A stretch of DNA of 64,000 nt from Streptomyces wedmorensis (GTDB lineage: Bacteria > Actinomycetota > Actinomycetes > Streptomycetales > Streptomycetaceae): assembly GCF_000716445.1 (NCBI RefSeq), contig NZ_JNWK01000008.1, positions 62,001-126,000 on the forward strand, written 5' to 3'. The notes under the pieces were generated by a model. The model was given only the letters and a program-made list of their open reading frames with translations. It was not told the DNA's origin and made no database searches. Below are positions 61,864 to 64,000 of the stretch, piece by piece (position 1 is the first letter of the stretch; every line of letters starts with the position of its first letter). A program made the position numbers and the translations under genes.

Positions 61864-62469
61864 TCACGAGTTCAGCTCGGCGAAGGCCGCCGGGTCCGAG
61901 TGCTGGAAGAGGCGGTACCAGGCGTCCCGCTTGCCCTCGTACGCGCCGAGCAGGGCGAAGATCTCGCGTGCGAACGCGACCGGTTCCGTCGGGCCCGCCG
62001 TGATCAGGTTCCCGGACGTCAGCGCGTCCGTGTCGACGTAATGGTCACCGCCCTTGTAGCCGGTGGCGGCGAGGTAGAAGGAGACCGCGCTCGTGTGGGG
62101 GCGGTCGTCGAGGAGGCCCTCCTTCGCGAGGCCTGCCGTGGCGCCGCAGATCGCGGCGACCGGGACACCGGCGTCGAGGAAGGTCCGGGCCTTGGCGGTG
62201 AAGGGGGCGAGCTCGTCGCCCTCGTCGTACTTCTCGGCGCCCGGAAGGATCAGCAGGGCGCTGTCCTCGGGGGAGAGGTCGTCGAGCGCGAGGTCGGGGA
62301 CGATCCGGATCCCGGCGATCGTCGTGACGGGCTGCCCGGCGACCGGGCCGACGGTCCGGACGGTGAATCCGGCGCGGGCGAGCCAGGCCGTGGCGTGGCC
62401 CGTCTCCCAGTCGGCGAGGGTGTCGTAGACGGCGAGATGAACGGTCTTGGTGTCGGTCTCGGTTCCCAT
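61864..62469 (-). CDS. DJ-1/PfpI family protein
   Basis: 201 aa type-1 glutamine-amidotransferase-like fold. The nucleophile elbow VAAICGATAGLAKEG holds the reactive Cys. Other features are VHLAVYDTLADWETGH, LALDDLSPEDSALLILPGAEKYDEG and AGPTEPVAFAREIFALLG. Members act as glyoxalase III, protease-like or stress enzymes. Operon partner of a MarR regulator; this combination suggests an electrophile or thiol-stress response (inference). Confidence 0.9.
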   Translation of the reverse strand: MGTETDTKTVHLAVYDTLADWETGHATAWLARAGFTVRTVGPVAGQPVTTIAGIRIVPDLALDDLSPEDSALLILPGAEKYDEGDELAPFTAKARTFLDAGVPVAAICGATAGLAKEGLLDDRPHTSAVSFYLAATGYKGGDHYVDTDALTSGNLITAGPTEPVAFAREIFALLGAYEGKRDAWYRLFQHSDPAAFAELNS

Positions 62470-62503
62470 GACAGAAGGCTGTCATGATGACAGCTTGCTG
62501 TCA
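62469..62503. promoter_or_regulatory. Four-half-site palindromic operator upstream of the DJ-1/MarR operon
   Basis: The inner GCTGTCATGATGACAGC (62478-62494) is a perfect odd palindrome centred on 62486. Outer TGACAG (62469-62474) and CTGTCA (62498-62503) are symmetric about the same centre, giving four TGACAG-type half-sites. It overlaps the DJ-1 start (62467-62469), so a bound repressor would sit on the translation start and block the operon. Confidence 0.82.
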
Positions 62504-62612
62504 ATCGTCGGGCTTGGGGAGGCCGGGCAGAGCAAGGTGTCGCGTCCGGCCCGGTCTCGGTGGACAAGATGGCCATGGCCCGTCCCACCTGCGGTTCCTT
62601 ACCCTCGACCGC

Positions 62613-63977
62613 ATGACCCCTCATGTCATCGAACCCGATCCCCAGGCCGGCGCGGCCGTCAAGGCCGCCGACCGCGCGCACGTGTTCCACTCCTGGTCCG
62701 CCCAGGGCCTGATCGACCCGCTCGCCGTGGCCGGCGCGGAGGGTTCGTACTTCTGGGACTACGACGGAAACCGCTACCTCGACTTCACCAGCGGCCTCGT
62801 CTACACGAACATCGGCTACCAGCACCCCAAGGTGGTCGCCGCGATCCAGGAGCAGGCCGGGAAGCTCGCGACCTTCGCGCCCGCCTTCGCCGTGGACGTG
62901 CGCTCCGAGGCCGCACGCCTCATCGCCGAGCGCACCCCGGGCGACCTGGACAAGATCTTCTTCACCAACGGCGGCGCCGAGGCCGTCGAGAACGCCGTCC
63001 GCATGGCCCGGCTGCACACCGGCCGCACGAAGGTGCTCTCCGCCTACCGCTCGTACCACGGCGCCACCTCCACCGCGATCAACCTGACCGGTGACCCGCG
63101 CCGCTGGGCCTCCGACAACGGCTCCGCCGGCGTCGTGCGCTTCTGGGCGCCGTTCCTCTACCGCTCGCCCTTCTACGCCACCACCGAGGCGGAGGAGAGC
63201 GCGCGGGCCCTCCAGCACCTGGAGGACACGATCGCCTTCGAGGGTCCGGCGACCATCGCCGCGATCATCCTGGAGACCGTGCCCGGCACCGCCGGCATCA
63301 TGACCCCGCCGCCCGGCTACCTCGCCGGCGTCCGCGAGATCTGCGACAAGTACGGCATCGTCTTCATCCTCGACGAGGTCATGGCCGGCTTCGGCCGCAC
63401 CGGCAAGTGGTTCGCCGCCGAGCACTTCGACGTCGTCCCCGACCTGATGACCTTCGCCAAGGGCGTGAACTCGGGCTACGTGCCCCTCGGCGGCGTCGCC
63501 ATCAACGCCGAGATCGCCGCCACCTTCGACAAGCGGCCCTACCCGGGCGGACTGACCTACTCCGGTCACCCGCTGGCCTGCGCCGCCGCCGTCGCCACGA
63601 TCAACGTGATGGCGGACGAGAAGGTCGTCGAGAACGCCGCCCACATCGGCGAGACCGTCCTCGGCCCCGGCCTGCGCGAGCTCGCCGAGCGCCACCCGTC
63701 GGTCGGCGAGGTCCGCGGCATGGGCGTCTTCTGGGCCCTCGACCTGGTCAAGAACAAGGAGACGCGCGAGCCGCTCGTCCCGTACAACGCGGCCGGCGAG
63801 GCCAACGCGCCGATGGCCGCCTTCGGCGCCGCGGCGAAGAAGCAGGGCCTGTGGCCCTTCGTGAACATGAACCGCACCCATGCCGTTCCCGCCTGCAACG
63901 TCTCCGAGGCGGAGGCGAAGGAAGGCCTGGCGGCGCTGGACGCGGCCCTCTCGGTGGCCGACGAGCACACCGCGTAA
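62613..63977 (+). CDS. Class-III PLP aminotransferase
   Basis: 454 aa from ATG 62613. A TACCCT eight bases upstream suggests a leaderless transcript. It shows FWDYDGNRYLDFTSG, FFTNGGAEAVENAVRMAR, the DEVMAGFGRTGKWFA segment and the PLP Lys in MTFAKGVNSGYVPLGG. Class-III members use pyruvate or 2-oxoglutarate with omega-amino donors such as beta-alanine, putrescine or ornithine-like substrates; the present specificity is open. No pathway neighbours are visible in the last 2 kb. Confidence 0.92.
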   Translation: MTPHVIEPDPQAGAAVKAADRAHVFHSWSAQGLIDPLAVAGAEGSYFWDYDGNRYLDFTSGLVYTNIGYQHPKVVAAIQEQAGKLATFAPAFAVDVRSEAARLIAERTPGDLDKIFFTNGGAEAVENAVRMARLHTGRTKVLSAYRSYHGATSTAINLTGDPRRWASDNGSAGVVRFWAPFLYRSPFYATTEAEESARALQHLEDTIAFEGPATIAAIILETVPGTAGIMTPPPGYLAGVREICDKYGIVFILDEVMAGFGRTGKWFAAEHFDVVPDLMTFAKGVNSGYVPLGGVAINAEIAATFDKRPYPGGLTYSGHPLACAAAVATINVMADEKVVENAAHIGETVLGPGLRELAERHPSVGEVRGMGVFWALDLVKNKETREPLVPYNAAGEANAPMAAFGAAAKKQGLWPFVNMNRTHAVPACNVSEAEAKEGLAALDAALSVADEHTA

Positions 63978-64000
63978 CCGCAGCACCGGGGAGGTCTCCT

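Overview
The window is a piece of a Streptomyces-type actinomycete chromosome. The evidence is very high GC with strong third-position GC bias, frequent GTG/TTG starts, 4-bp stop/start overlaps, and core genes that all read as Streptomyces: dcd, dnaK-grpE-dnaJ-hspR, clpB, pyrE, fba and purA. A perfect parS site (29679-29692) fits an origin-proximal position.

Region by region. (1) 1-2.6 kb is the integrase-side end of an integrative element (unknown gene tail, excisionase, tyrosine integrase). It abuts the 3' end of a tRNA-Gly(UCC), the probable attachment site; the rest lies left of the window. (2) 2.6-11.3 kb carries a zinc-ribbon-like small protein, dcd, a phosphoribosyltransferase, a Tat-exported M23 peptidase with seven 25-residue repeats, an atypical two-component pair, a Yip1-like membrane protein and a large membrane Fe-S oxidoreductase. 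(3) 11.4-22 kb is the HspR heat-shock locus: dnaK-grpE-dnaJ-hspR, and further on clpB, each behind HAIR operators. Between them lies an unusual small module: a TrmB/LuxR-like regulator, a divergent secreted peptide built of three GEPSWE repeats, and a translationally coupled Rieske-like protein without iron ligands. (4) 22-35 kb has a YbjN-like protein, an aminotransferase, two paralogous membrane peptides with Ser/Cys and Gly/Cys tails behind a duplicated leader, DUF2617, an aminopropyltransferase, a CoxG-like protein, an aldose epimerase, pyrE, parS, fba, a secreted beta-propeller, an MFS exporter, DUF3151 and a DUF3152 protease-like protein. (5) 36-39.2 kb is a tryptophan-to-anthranilate set: tryptophan dioxygenase, kynureninase and a formamidase-like hydrolase. 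(6) 39-48.8 kb has a NarL-type two-component system, a P450, an ABC exporter with a divergent GbsR-like regulator, a proline-rich membrane protein, a DHFR-like reductase and a diacylglycerol-kinase-like protein. (7) 48.9-55.4 kb has purA, an internally deleted SDR remnant, a DUF6232 protein whose C-terminal motif recurs at the N-terminus of the next protein, a Ser/Thr kinase and a PstS-like membrane protein. (8) 55.5-64 kb has an MDR oxidoreductase, a dehalogenase-like hydrolase with a divergent MarR, a DasR-type promoter with a GH19 chitinase, a decayed XRE/DUF397 pair, a DUF3592 protein, a DJ-1/MarR operon and a class-III aminotransferase.

The candidates I think most deserve a second look are the GEPSWE peptide module (16.3-18.5 kb), the paired GD-Y-GD-V-M motif across 51.29-51.43 kb, the duplicated Cys-rich membrane peptides (24.0-24.6 kb), the parS site, and the recurrent tandem repeats that include a gene's own stop codon.
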